Of a DNA stretch of 64,000 nt, positions 1-6,515 are shown one piece after another. Every line of letters starts with the position of its first letter. Within the stretch, counting starts at the first letter, position 1. A program made the translations under genes and the position numbers. The notes beneath the pieces are model-generated. The model ran no database searches and was not told where the DNA came from. It worked only from the letters and a program-made list of their open reading frames with translations. The DNA comes from a virus: IMG/VR virus record IMGVR_UViG_3300042515_001753, positions 62,001-126,000 of that record; one strand, 5' to 3'.

Positions 1-1454
1 TCAAGTTCTTTTGATTTTTTCTTCTCATACTGTTTTTTTGCCTCAATCATCTTCTCCTTATATACAACACGATCATTATACATTTTCTCCATTAGTTCTG
101 GAAGAAAACCACGAATGTCCTTACGGTACATAGCACCATTAGGGCAAACTGCATAATCCTTATACATATCAAAAGTAAGTTCCTGATTGAGAATTTTATC
201 CACGGTTACACTAGGATGCCTTTCTTCAACAAGTGTTTCGGGACTTACATTAAATTGCATAATCAAATGTGGATAAAGACTGTTTAAGTCAAAATTAACC
301 ACCCAATCATACTTTCCAGGAATTGGTTCTTTTACATAAGCTCCAGCATACTTGGAATCTTTATCAGTTTTTTCTTTCGGAGGAATTACAATATTCCTCT
401 GCTTAAGATAATTATAGATAATCGTATCCCACATTCTTACCTGAGAAAACACATCCTCATAGTTTACCTTACCATCATATGCCATAGTCAAGGCAAGTTC
501 AATCAGTTTCATCTTGTCTTCCAAACGGTCAACAAGTTCTACGTCAACGATGTTGTATTCTACAAACTTCTGCCAACCTTTAGTATAGAAGTCCTTAAAA
601 GTATCAAACTCAGAGTGATCCAGTTTTTTCTGATTGAGTTCTACGCTGGCAATATGATCTAGACGATAAGATTCCTGCGCTTTATAAGTGAATTTCTTAT
701 AAAGTTTAATGTAATCTAATTGACTAATACCACCAATATCATAGGAAATGTGCTTTCTTCCAGATATGTAAACTTCATCCTCAGTCACAAGACCCCAGGG
801 TGACATACGCTTCATCAATTTCTCACCCAAAACTCTATCCAGGCGACGAACGAGATAGGGAATATCATAAAGTTCACTGTTCCAACCAGTAATAACCTCT
901 GGAGTATTATCCTCAATCATCCACCAGTGAATAAAATCATTTAATAGACTATACTCATCAGAGAATCCTCGGTAAGAAACATTTGATTGATTATTATCAA
1001 ACTTACCCAATCCCCAAGTACGAATTTGTTTCGTATTATAGTCTTGAAGTGTAATGAGTAGTACTTCTTCTGCCGCATTTTCCACATCAGGAAATCCATT
1101 TTCGGATGCAACCTCAATGTCAATTGTGGTAAGTTTAATTTTACTAATATCAAACTTAATTTCATTTTCCGGATATTTGTCCGAAATATATTGATAGATG
1201 TACTTGTCGTTTCCGTAAATTTTAAAGTTTTGTACATCAGTATACTTCTTAATAAACTCTCTACAATCCCTTACAGAACCAGGTTGAATAGGTTCTACAT
1301 ATTCTCCCTGAAGTGTCGTATATTTGGTTGTTTTTTTAGACGGAACAAAAAGAGTAGGAGAGAACTTCTCACGGGTCATAAAATGTCTACCATTTTCATA
1401 ACCACGAACCAAGAAGTGGTCCCCAACCATTTGCACGTTTGTATAAAAATTCAT
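1..1454 (-). CDS. 43: DNA polymerase gp43, N-terminal part (runs off left edge)
   Basis: Replicative family B DNA polymerase with 3'-5' proofreading exonuclease, T4 gp43 type. The window holds about the first 484 residues; T4 gp43 is about 900, so the palm, fingers and thumb lie mostly outside. Seen in my translation: Exo I with DIE at residues 112-114 (the same numbers as the T4 exonuclease acids), Exo II as TGWNSELYDIPYL near 189-201, an Exo III-like YNIVD segment, and polymerase motif A as DLNSLYPHL near residue 390. The start ATG overlaps the stop of the upstream 84-residue gene (TGATG), so translation is probably coupled. It is the last gene of the unit that starts at the promoter near 2030. 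It works with gp45, gp44/62 and RegA encoded upstream. Confidence 0.96.
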   Translation of the reverse strand, partial: MNFYTNVQMVGDHFLVRGYENGRHFMTREKFSPTLFVPSKKTTKYTTLQGEYVEPIQPGSVRDCREFIKKYTDVQNFKIYGNDKYIYQYISDKYPENEIKFDISKIKLTTIDIEVASENGFPDVENAAEEVLLITLQDYNTKQIRTWGLGKFDNNQSNVSYRGFSDEYSLLNDFIHWWMIEDNTPEVITGWNSELYDIPYLVRRLDRVLGEKLMKRMSPWGLVTEDEVYISGRKHISYDIGGISQLDYIKLYKKFTYKAQESYRLDHIASVELNQKKLDHSEFDTFKDFYTKGWQKFVEYNIVDVELVDRLEDKMKLIELALTMAYDGKVNYEDVFSQVRMWDTIIYNYLKQRNIVIPPKEKTDKDSKYAGAYVKEPIPGKYDWVVNFDLNSLYPHLIMQFNVSPETLVEERHPSVTVDKILNQELTFDMYKDYAVCPNGAMYRKDIRGFLPELMEKMYNDRVVYKEKMIEAKKQYEKKKSKEL

Positions 1455-1708
1455 CAGGCAGTTAATTCAAGATACTTGTTAACGATTTCGGGAGTTGGTT
1501 CTGCGATTGTGAGAATACTATCAGAATGAATCATTAATTCGGTCTGATTAGTAACCTCGGGCCAGGGTTTCATATCATCCACACTAAAAAATTCATATGG
1601 ATTAATTAACTTACAATCAGGTTCACCAAGTTCGGATCCAATCTCAACAATTTCGGTAATTAAGATAGTATCAACCTTCAAGAGAAGACACTTCACATTC
1701 CTTTCCAT
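1454..1708 (-). CDS. Small Sm-like beta-rich protein, copy B
   Basis: Unknown function, 84 residues. It shares a pattern with the upstream gene (1671-2006) and with 16355-16762: an LL-x-I opening, an NP motif after a beta-rich stretch (LINPYEF), a conserved W, and a closing ILTIAEPTPEIVNKYLEL. The rhythm is that of a short five-stranded barrel such as Sm/Hfq, but this is inference from pattern only. The start at 1708 has a GAGGA ribosome site 7-8 bases upstream and lies inside the 3' end of the preceding paralogue (38-base overlap). Its stop overlaps the gp43 start. Position suggests co-expression with the polymerase. Confidence 0.75.
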   Translation of the reverse strand: MERNVKCLLLKVDTILITEIVEIGSELGEPDCKLINPYEFFSVDDMKPWPEVTNQTELMIHSDSILTIAEPTPEIVNKYLELTA

Positions 1709-2006
1709 TTACTTTTTCCTCATACATTTGTTTGATAGCCTCTACTGGTTCAACAATTGTCACAACCCAATCTAGACGAACTGGAATCTCATTATCACTT
1801 GTAAAGAGAATCCAGGAAGAAAATGTTACACTAACTGTACCATCTTCTGGTTCTATTGGTTCTTCTGTTAAGAAGATTGAATTGCTGATCTTCATTTTAT
1901 GCGGATTCGTGAACAAATATCCACATACTTTATCTTCAGAAATCAACTCCTTAATATCGGCAATTACTGATTCTCCAGATTTTAATAGAGCAATTTTTAC
2001 AGACAT
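1671..2006 (-). CDS. Small Sm-like beta-rich protein, copy A
   Basis: Unknown function, 111 residues from the chosen start. An in-frame ATG lies 18 bases further upstream at 2024, but the AGAGGA ribosome site sits between the two ATGs and serves the inner one at 2006, giving MSVKIALLKSGESV. It has the same pattern as copies B and C: a GES-like turn, TNPHKM, a conserved W in SSWILF, then VVTIVEP and a Y near the end. It is the first gene after a terminator and a near-perfect sigma-70 promoter, so it heads the transcript that continues into copy B and gp43. An RNA-binding or protein-binding barrel is possible but unproven. Confidence 0.75.
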   Translation of the reverse strand: MSVKIALLKSGESVIADIKELISEDKVCGYLFTNPHKMKISNSIFLTEEPIEPEDGTVSVTFSSWILFTSDNEIPVRLDWVVTIVEPVEAIKQMYEEKVNGKECEVSSLEG

Positions 2007-2027
2007 TTTTAGTTTTCCTCTCAATTC

Positions 2028-2055
2028 ATTATAGCATAAAAAAGGGAGGTGTCAA
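2028..2055 (-). promoter_or_regulatory. Sigma-70-type promoter for the gp43 unit
   Basis: On the minus strand TTGACA (2055-2050) and TATAAT (2033-2028) are separated by 16 bases, with a TG one base before the -10 (extended -10). Both hexamers match the host consensus exactly. The -35 box lies inside the hairpin of the hsp20 terminator, so the two signals share DNA. Confidence 0.85.
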
Positions 2056-2078
2056 CTGGTTTTTGCCAGTTACCTCCC
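2038..2078 (-). terminator. Intrinsic terminator after hsp20
   Basis: Arms GGGAGGT (2044-2050) and ACCTCCC (2072-2078), extended inside by AACTGG/CCAGTT, form a long hairpin. It is followed on the minus strand by six T residues (2043-2038). It ends the hsp20 transcript just before the next promoter. Confidence 0.9.
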
Positions 2079-2099
2079 TGCGGCAACGATATTCAATTA

Positions 2100-2107
2100 T
2101 ATTTATA
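2100..2107 (-). promoter_or_regulatory. Late-promoter-like box overlapping the hsp20 stop
   Basis: TATAAATA on the minus strand matches the T4 late promoter, but it overlaps the hsp20 stop codon and is followed within about 25 bases by a strong terminator. Use in vivo is doubtful. Confidence 0.4.
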
Positions 2108-2537
2108 GGTACTCTTTTCTGCTATGGTGTTCTGGAATAATCTTTCCTAGTCGAATGACAAGTAGTCCGTCTTCAAAGGTGACTTCTCGGACTTCGGTAT
2201 CGTCGGATAGTGTCCATGCTCTCTTGAAACTTCGTTGAGCCAGACCCTTGTGGACAAACGTCCTATCCGATTCTGTATCTGATTTTTGCCCCTCGACAAA
2301 AAGTTTTCCATACTCTGTGAAGACATTTACTTCCTCCTTTTTAAATCCTGCAAGTGCGATCTCTAAATGAGACTCTACATTATTTACCTGAATTAGATTG
2401 TAAGGTGGATAATTATTTGTAGTTTCGTGAAGATTAAATAGACGATCAAAATATTCGTCCATTCCAATACTATTGCGTGTAATCCTGTCCATCAAGGCAG
2501 GAAGATCCGCAGATGTGTATCTAGAAAGATTAGTCAT
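2103..2537 (-). CDS. hsp20: Hsp20 / alpha-crystallin small heat shock protein
   Basis: ATP-independent holdase chaperone of 144 residues, common in cyanomyoviruses and thought to protect phage or host proteins during infection. The alpha-crystallin domain spans about residues 45-135: YNLIQVNNVESHLEIALAGF, then KLFVEGQK, and FKRAWTLSDDTEVREVTFEDGLLVI near the end. The C-terminal I-x-I-type anchor is seen only loosely (LGKIIPEH). The start at 2537 has an AAGGAG ribosome site at 2551-2546. The gene stands alone: a regA terminator and its own TATAAT box lie upstream and a terminator follows, so it can be controlled apart from its neighbours. The leader can fold over the ribosome site (see findings). 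Confidence 0.95.
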   Translation of the reverse strand: MTNLSRYTSADLPALMDRITRNSIGMDEYFDRLFNLHETTNNYPPYNLIQVNNVESHLEIALAGFKKEEVNVFTEYGKLFVEGQKSDTESDRTFVHKGLAQRSFKRAWTLSDDTEVREVTFEDGLLVIRLGKIIPEHHSRKEYL

Positions 2538-2545
2538 TATAGTAT

Positions 2546-2561
2546 CTCCTTATAAAGCGAG
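2546..2561 (-). promoter_or_regulatory. Leader hairpin covering the hsp20 ribosome site
   Basis: On the minus strand CUC (2561-2559), a bulged G, CUU, a UAU loop, AAG and GAG (2548-2546) can pair, burying the whole AAGGAG ribosome site in a short, weak stem 8 bases before the start codon. The stem is small enough to melt over a physiological temperature range. Function is inferred. Confidence 0.4.
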
Positions 2562-2595
2562 GTTTGATTGTGTGGACCCCGAAGGCGTCCTTACT

Positions 2596-2601
2596 ATTAT
2601 A
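2596..2601 (-). promoter_or_regulatory. Putative -10 box for hsp20
   Basis: TATAAT on the minus strand, 14 bases past the T-tract of the regA terminator and about 60 bases before the hsp20 start. No good -35 hexamer is visible at 16-18 bases. Confidence 0.5.
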
Positions 2602-2615
2602 TATCAGTTCATAAT

Positions 2616-2638
2616 AAAAAAGGGAGTGTTGAACTCCC
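2616..2638 (-). terminator. Intrinsic terminator after regA
   Basis: GGGAGT (2622-2627) and ACTCCC (2633-2638) pair around a five-base loop, followed on the minus strand by six T residues. It closes the gp45-to-regA replisome transcript. Confidence 0.9.
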
Positions 2639-2645
2639 TACTGTA

Positions 2646-3086
2646 TTATTCGGTTTCTTCAACCTTTTTCCTTTTAGATCCAATATTATACTTGGTTTCC
2701 AGAATCCAATCTGCCTTTTCTTTATGAGGAAGAACTTTGATTTGATTTAATGGAGCAATATCCTGAACCTTACTCACATCAACTACTTCAACCAATCCCC
2801 AATCAGCAATTAACTGAACGATACGATTACGACGCTGAATATCATTTACAGTTAAGTTTGCGTGTTTGCCATCCAGAGCAAAAAGTTCCTTAAAGTGTGT
2901 AATAAAGTAACGACCTTGCTTATGAAGAATGTGACAACTCTGATAAAGTTTCTTCTCTTTTCTTGAGGCAACTCCAATACGAGTCAAAGTTTCACGAACT
3001 TTTAAGAAATCATCTGGTTCATTCAGAATGACTTCTATCATCATATCAGGCGACCATTGTATAATCGGTTCTTGAACGACACTCAT
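2646..3086 (-). CDS. regA: RegA translational repressor of early genes
   Basis: RNA-binding protein that in T4 blocks translation of early mRNAs, including its own and those of clamp and clamp-loader genes, by binding around start codons. It has 146 residues against 122 in T4. The extra length is an N-terminal lead of about 14 residues before MIEVILNEPDDFLKVRETL, which aligns with the T4 start, and a longer tail. Family blocks are clear: LYQSCHILHKQGRYFITHFKELF, DIQRRNRIVQLIADWGLVEV and a C-terminal KYNIGS. The start at 3086 has a GGAGGA ribosome site and overlaps the gp62 stop (ATGA). It ends the replisome operon just before a terminator. Confidence 0.96.
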   Translation of the reverse strand: MSVVQEPIIQWSPDMMIEVILNEPDDFLKVRETLTRIGVASRKEKKLYQSCHILHKQGRYFITHFKELFALDGKHANLTVNDIQRRNRIVQLIADWGLVEVVDVSKVQDIAPLNQIKVLPHKEKADWILETKYNIGSKRKKVEETE

Positions 3087-3466
3087 TTTGTTCCTCCAGT
3101 TTCAAATTTCGATTTAATAAATGTTAGTTGTTCTTTTGTTAGAATCCTCAAAGCCTGCTGTGCCTTTTCATTACTATAACCATAATAACGTTTGACAATA
3201 TCAAGATCTTTGATTGTATCTTTACGAAGCCAAGGAGAATATCTCCTCTTAACTCTCAGAATATTTATAAGAAAGTCATATTGCATTTTTTTAGGAAGAA
3301 AATGATACTGATTCAATTCATTCACAAACATAATACAATCAATTTCTCCGGAAAGACACCGATTGATAATATATGGCGCATACCCCTTCTCAGTTGAAGG
3401 GTCTTCATCAATCAGGTTCTTCTTTGTTTGATTGATCGAGTTCAACCAGTCCTTTAGTTCAGGCAT
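3083..3466 (-). CDS. 62: Clamp loader small subunit gp62
   Basis: Small subunit that with gp44 loads the gp45 sliding clamp. At 127 residues it is shorter than T4 gp62 (187), as I expect for cyanophages. Features include LKDWLNSINQTKKNLI at the N-terminus, YAPYIINRCLSGEIDCIMFVNELN (the family signature) and a lysine-rich C-terminus. The chosen start is the ATG at 3466, with GGAGG about 9 bases upstream; the codon before it is TTG. It overlaps the dam stop on one side and regA by ATGA on the other. In T4, 62 directly follows 44; here dam and a 51-residue ORF lie between them. Confidence 0.9.
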   Translation of the reverse strand: MPELKDWLNSINQTKKNLIDEDPSTEKGYAPYIINRCLSGEIDCIMFVNELNQYHFLPKKMQYDFLINILRVKRRYSPWLRKDTIKDLDIVKRYYGYSNEKAQQALRILTKEQLTFIKSKFETGGTK

Positions 3467-4361
3467 CAACCAATCCCTCCTTCTTCAATCTATCATAATT
3501 ATAACACCCATCAAAACTAAATTGTATCTTAGGACCTTTAGTATAATTGAACAACAAAAGTTCCTTTCGTTGTTTTTGGTCTCTCATATACTCACCAACC
3601 GAACGCATAGTATAAGTTAAATCAAACTCTGTGGCATTCCAGTTCTTGAATCTATCCTTTATAAGTTGGTCTGAATTATAACTCACCAATTGGTCCATAT
3701 CATTAGCATCGCAATCAGCAGCAAACTTATCGTGATCAAATCCTTTGTGCATTGATCCTTTGCGCCCATAGAGATTATCCTTAATATCATAAGGAGGGTC
3801 AAGATACATAAACGCACCTTTGTTTCCATCCATCAAATAATCATATGAATAATTAGTTATACGCCATTTCTCAATCAGTTTACAGTATTCTGGCAGTTTT
3901 TCAATTCCACGAAGACTGAAGTTGGCATTGGATGCTTGAGGAGAGAAAGAAGAACTTTCTGTGAGACCACTGAAAGAACACTTATTAATAATATAAAAAT
4001 CAACCGCACGATCAAGATTTGAACGTCCTTCTTCGTGTAATTTATCCTTACAATAAAGAAATAGATCCCTTGCTAATTCTGGGTTATTGTTTGCTAATTT
4101 TATTCCTTTAAGATTATCTTTCAGATCTGTTCCAAACATCTGAAGTTGCTGCCAGAAGTTTACCAGAGGTTCATAAAGGTCATTCACCCAAATATCCAAG
4201 AGTGGATACTTCTTTGTGATGTGAATTGCAACACTCCCACCGCCAATAAATGGTTCCCGAAACTCATCATAATTTCGTAGGTCTGGAAAGAAAGGGTCCA
4301 TCTTGACACAAGCACGGGACTTGCCGCCAGGGTATCTTAAAGGGGTCTTAAGAGACTTCAT
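3459..4361 (-). CDS. dam: DNA adenine methylase (Dam, D12 class)
   Basis: SAM-dependent N6-adenine DNA methyltransferase, about 300 residues from the ATG at 4361. Seen: TPLRYPGGKS (residues 6-15), the SAM-binding FREPFIGGGSV (about 34-44), the catalytic DPPYD (188-192) and YGRKGSMHKGFDHDKF, which fits the substrate-recognition and adenine-binding region of Dam. The usual DPFxG is here EPFIG. An upstream in-frame reading to 4400 exists, but it lies inside the previous small ORF and has no ribosome site. Expected target GATC, by family. The gene interrupts the 44-62 clamp-loader pair and overlaps both neighbours, so it is embedded in the operon rather than loosely inserted. Confidence 0.93.
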   Translation of the reverse strand: MKSLKTPLRYPGGKSRACVKMDPFFPDLRNYDEFREPFIGGGSVAIHITKKYPLLDIWVNDLYEPLVNFWQQLQMFGTDLKDNLKGIKLANNNPELARDLFLYCKDKLHEEGRSNLDRAVDFYIINKCSFSGLTESSSFSPQASNANFSLRGIEKLPEYCKLIEKWRITNYSYDYLMDGNKGAFMYLDPPYDIKDNLYGRKGSMHKGFDHDKFAADCDANDMDQLVSYNSDQLIKDRFKNWNATEFDLTYTMRSVGEYMRDQKQRKELLLFNYTKGPKIQFSFDGCYNYDRLKKEGLVDA

Positions 4362-4503
4362 AAGTTTTAGGATGAAAATTACAATACTCATTAAATACAA
4401 TCTTACACTCCTTATGAGTAAGATTACAATGCTCTGCTGCCTTTGGAAGATTCCACTTAGCAGTAAAAAGCATTTCCATCGCTTCTCTTGTTTCAGGTCT
4501 CAT
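4348..4503 (-). CDS. 51-residue HTH-like protein between gp44 and dam
   Basis: Small ORF with tight linkage on both sides: its ATG at 4503 overlaps the gp44 stop (ATGA), and its end overlaps the dam start by 14 bases. The translation begins MRPETREAMEMLFTAKWN and has LPKAAEHCNLTHKECKIVFNEY, which reads as a helix-turn-helix-like segment (helix, turn at HCNLT, helix), ending in FHPKTYEVS. I recall similar small proteins after gp44 in other cyanophages, so it is probably a real conserved gene. A DNA-binding or clamp-loader accessory role is inference. Confidence 0.7.
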   Translation of the reverse strand: MRPETREAMEMLFTAKWNLPKAAEHCNLTHKECKIVFNEYCNFHPKTYEVS

Positions 4504-5444
4504 AGGAACTCACATTCACACATAATTTCAGTTAGACAGGCAAGTAGATTTATCTCTTGGTCGGCAACAAATGCTGATTGATATTGATACTTTGCCACAA
4601 CCAATACTGCGGCAGCAATAGAAGGTCCATCAAGAACATCATACAAGGAGTCATAGATACGACGCAAAATTATATTGATGTCATTATCCAAATTGGAAAC
4701 AACCCACTTACGAACCTCGGCAAAGTTCTTTTCTTTCAGATACCTGTTTAGTTCATTTACGGAGATGTCCGAAAAAGATGCCAAAATACCCGAATCAATT
4801 TCACCACTAACAGAATATCTTTGACATTCGTTAGTGACCCTTCTGAAGTCTGGAAAGTGCTTGTTTATCAGTTCTGCAAGGACCTTCGGATCATATCTGA
4901 CGCCCTCCCTATCCAAGATGTTTTGTAGACGCTTGAAGAAGGATCCTGCCAACTTGGTCTTTTCTTTTCCTTTGATTGTGAAGTCAATGACGGCACATCT
5001 GGAATGGAGGGGTTCGATGATTTTGTTCTTGTAGTTGCAGGTAAAGATGAATCGGCAATTACCAGCAAATTCCTCAATAAACGCCCGTAAGAGGAGTTGA
5101 ACATCGTTGCTCGTGTTATCTGCCTCATCAATAATGATGACTTTGTGTTTAGCATCTGACGAAAGTGAGACGGTCGAAGCGAAGTTTTTCGCATTGTTTC
5201 GGACAGTATCAAGGAATCTACCCTCGTCGGATCCGTTGATGACATAACAATCTACTCCTAATTCATTACATAATGCCTTTGCCACGGTGGTTTTTCCTAC
5301 ACCAGCAGGACCACACAGAAGCAAGTTAGGCAGTTCGCCACTATTTAGAAAGTCTTGAAAGGTCTTTTTAGTTTGTTCAGGAAGAATACAATCTTCAATT
5401 GTTTTTGGGCGGTGTCGTTCGCACCATAAGAAATCATTTGTCAT
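4500..5444 (-). CDS. 44: Clamp loader large subunit gp44 (AAA+ ATPase)
   Basis: ATPase subunit of the sliding-clamp loader, 314 residues (T4 gp44 has 319). Walker A is GPAGVGKTT (45-53), Walker B IIIDEAD near 105, and the SRC motif with arginine finger appears as HSRCAV near 150. The C-terminal collar domain follows. The N-terminal LWCERHRPKTIEDCILP is typical of clamp loaders. It forms a 4:1 complex with gp62 in T4. The start overlaps the end of the 51-residue acidic ORF upstream, and the stop overlaps the HTH-like ORF downstream. Confidence 0.97.
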   Translation of the reverse strand: MTNDFLWCERHRPKTIEDCILPEQTKKTFQDFLNSGELPNLLLCGPAGVGKTTVAKALCNELGVDCYVINGSDEGRFLDTVRNNAKNFASTVSLSSDAKHKVIIIDEADNTSNDVQLLLRAFIEEFAGNCRFIFTCNYKNKIIEPLHSRCAVIDFTIKGKEKTKLAGSFFKRLQNILDREGVRYDPKVLAELINKHFPDFRRVTNECQRYSVSGEIDSGILASFSDISVNELNRYLKEKNFAEVRKWVVSNLDNDINIILRRIYDSLYDVLDGPSIAAAVLVVAKYQYQSAFVADQEINLLACLTEIMCECEFL

Positions 5445-5589
5445 AATTTATATAAAAAGAATCTTTTTCAAGAAAATGTATTTTATCGTGAATTGCGTGT
5501 AACGCATTCTGTTTTATTTCCCAGTGGTCTTCATCGTCATCAACGAGAATATTTACTATTGTTGCCACCTCTACTCTAATTGCTTTCAT
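5434..5589 (-). CDS. 51-residue acidic hypothetical protein
   Basis: Short ORF filling the gap between the 169-residue protein and gp44. Its ATG at 5589 overlaps the upstream stop (ATGA), and its stop lies 11 bases inside gp44. The translation starts MKAIRVEVATIVNILVDDDE and continues with a helix-like HWEIKQNALHAIHDKIHF. It has a mixed beta-then-helix look and is net acidic. I do not recognise a family. The overlaps at both ends and lack of internal stops support it as a real, translationally coupled gene. Confidence 0.6.
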   Translation of the reverse strand: MKAIRVEVATIVNILVDDDEDHWEIKQNALHAIHDKIHFLEKDSFYINYDK

Positions 5590-6095
5590 ACCCATTCTGG
5601 ACGCCTTTGTGGCATACGGAGATAATTATTGCTAACCCAAGGCTTGGATGCAATATACATCTTGTAAGCAGTAAAAGTGTCAATGCTTGTGTCAAATTTA
5701 TATTCATCGGGCATAGCACGAACAAATGGAGTTACATTAGTCAATTTACCCTTTGGAAATAAGTAATAAGCATCCAGAAGAGTATTGTAGCACGAATGAG
5801 TCTTTCCGTAACGAACAGAATACTCATCACAGAGATTCATACCCCACTTGATTAACCAGTAAGCATTATCAATTGATTCTGCTGCCCACCGAGTACAGGG
5901 GTGATTGCGGAAAGCACCTTTTTCAGTTGTATATGGAGTTCCATCTTTTTTAGGAAGAGTTCCATAATTATGATACCACTTGGATGCCACAATAGAAAGC
6001 ATTTGACACGCCTCTAAGGGCATCTTCGTTATATGTTTGTCAGGGAGACAAATTGCGGACTCTGCCGGAAATTCAGAAGTAACAAAAATATTCAT
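5586..6095 (-). CDS. Conserved phage protein with DKHxxKMxLE motif
   Basis: 169 residues from the ATG at 6095, which overlaps the upstream stop (TGATG). I do not know its function. The N-terminus MNIFVTSEFPAESA is followed by CLPDKHITKMPLEACQMLS, then NHPCTRWAAESIDNAYWLIKWGMNLCDEYSVRYGKTHSC and VTPFVRAMPDEYK. This arrangement (DKH, NHP, then Y-x-x-R-Y/F-x-K-x-H, then PxxMPDEY) recurs in phage proteins that I have seen only as hypothetical. The conserved His, Asp and Cys residues suggest an enzyme or metal site. It sits inside the replisome operon between clamp and clamp loader. Confidence 0.75.
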   Translation of the reverse strand: MNIFVTSEFPAESAICLPDKHITKMPLEACQMLSIVASKWYHNYGTLPKKDGTPYTTEKGAFRNHPCTRWAAESIDNAYWLIKWGMNLCDEYSVRYGKTHSCYNTLLDAYYLFPKGKLTNVTPFVRAMPDEYKFDTSIDTFTAYKMYIASKPWVSNNYLRMPQRRPEWV

Positions 6096-6499
6096 CAGAA
6101 ACAATATTTCTTAAGTTGATGAAGAACTTCCTCTGGTTTATCTTCTAGATAATATGCCTCTGTTTCGTAAATGGCATATGAACCAGTTGCCTTTACTGAC
6201 CTCATAACATCATTTAGTTTATACTGGTTCAGAGAAGCAGATATTCCCAACTTACCACCCTTACACGCCTGTGCTACATGAACTGCTTCGTGATATACAG
6301 TTTCATTTACATAATGCTTTACTGGACTAATTGTGTTTTTGATATTATCTAAACAAATTATAAAGTCTGGGGACTTTAGAAGTCCAAATAACTGCTTGTC
6401 TCTACAGACTGGAGCATTTTCTCTAACATTATAATTCTTTAGCATAATTTTGCTAATTATTTCCTGACCAGCAGGAGTCAAATAGAGTAGAAATTCCAT
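6095..6499 (-). CDS. Small HExxH metallopeptidase-like protein
   Basis: 134 residues from the ATG at 6499; the longer reading frame upstream runs inside gp45 and is not used. It contains YHEAVHVAQACKGG with a zincin-type HExxH at residues 70-74, followed by a Gly-rich stretch and, near the C-terminus, ETEAYYLEDKPEEV, which could supply the third glutamate ligand. It lacks a signal peptide or membrane segment, so it would act in the cytoplasm. It lies 16 bases after gp45 and overlaps the next gene. A peptidase role is inferred from the motif alone; it could be a non-catalytic relative. Confidence 0.75.
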   Translation of the reverse strand: MEFLLYLTPAGQEIISKIMLKNYNVRENAPVCRDKQLFGLLKSPDFIICLDNIKNTISPVKHYVNETVYHEAVHVAQACKGGKLGISASLNQYKLNDVMRSVKATGSYAIYETEAYYLEDKPEEVLHQLKKYCF

Positions 6500-6515
6500 A
6501 ATAAAGAAGAAAGAA

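Noticed and set aside
1191-2034. Plus-strand ORFs of about 100 codons opposite gp43 and the Sm-like genes
   Set aside because: They lie wholly opposite well-supported minus-strand genes, lack ribosome sites and read as low-complexity shadow protein.
4362-4400. Longer N-terminus of Dam
   Set aside because: The added residues come from codons inside the HTH-like ORF, no ribosome site precedes them, and the family start fits ATG 4361.
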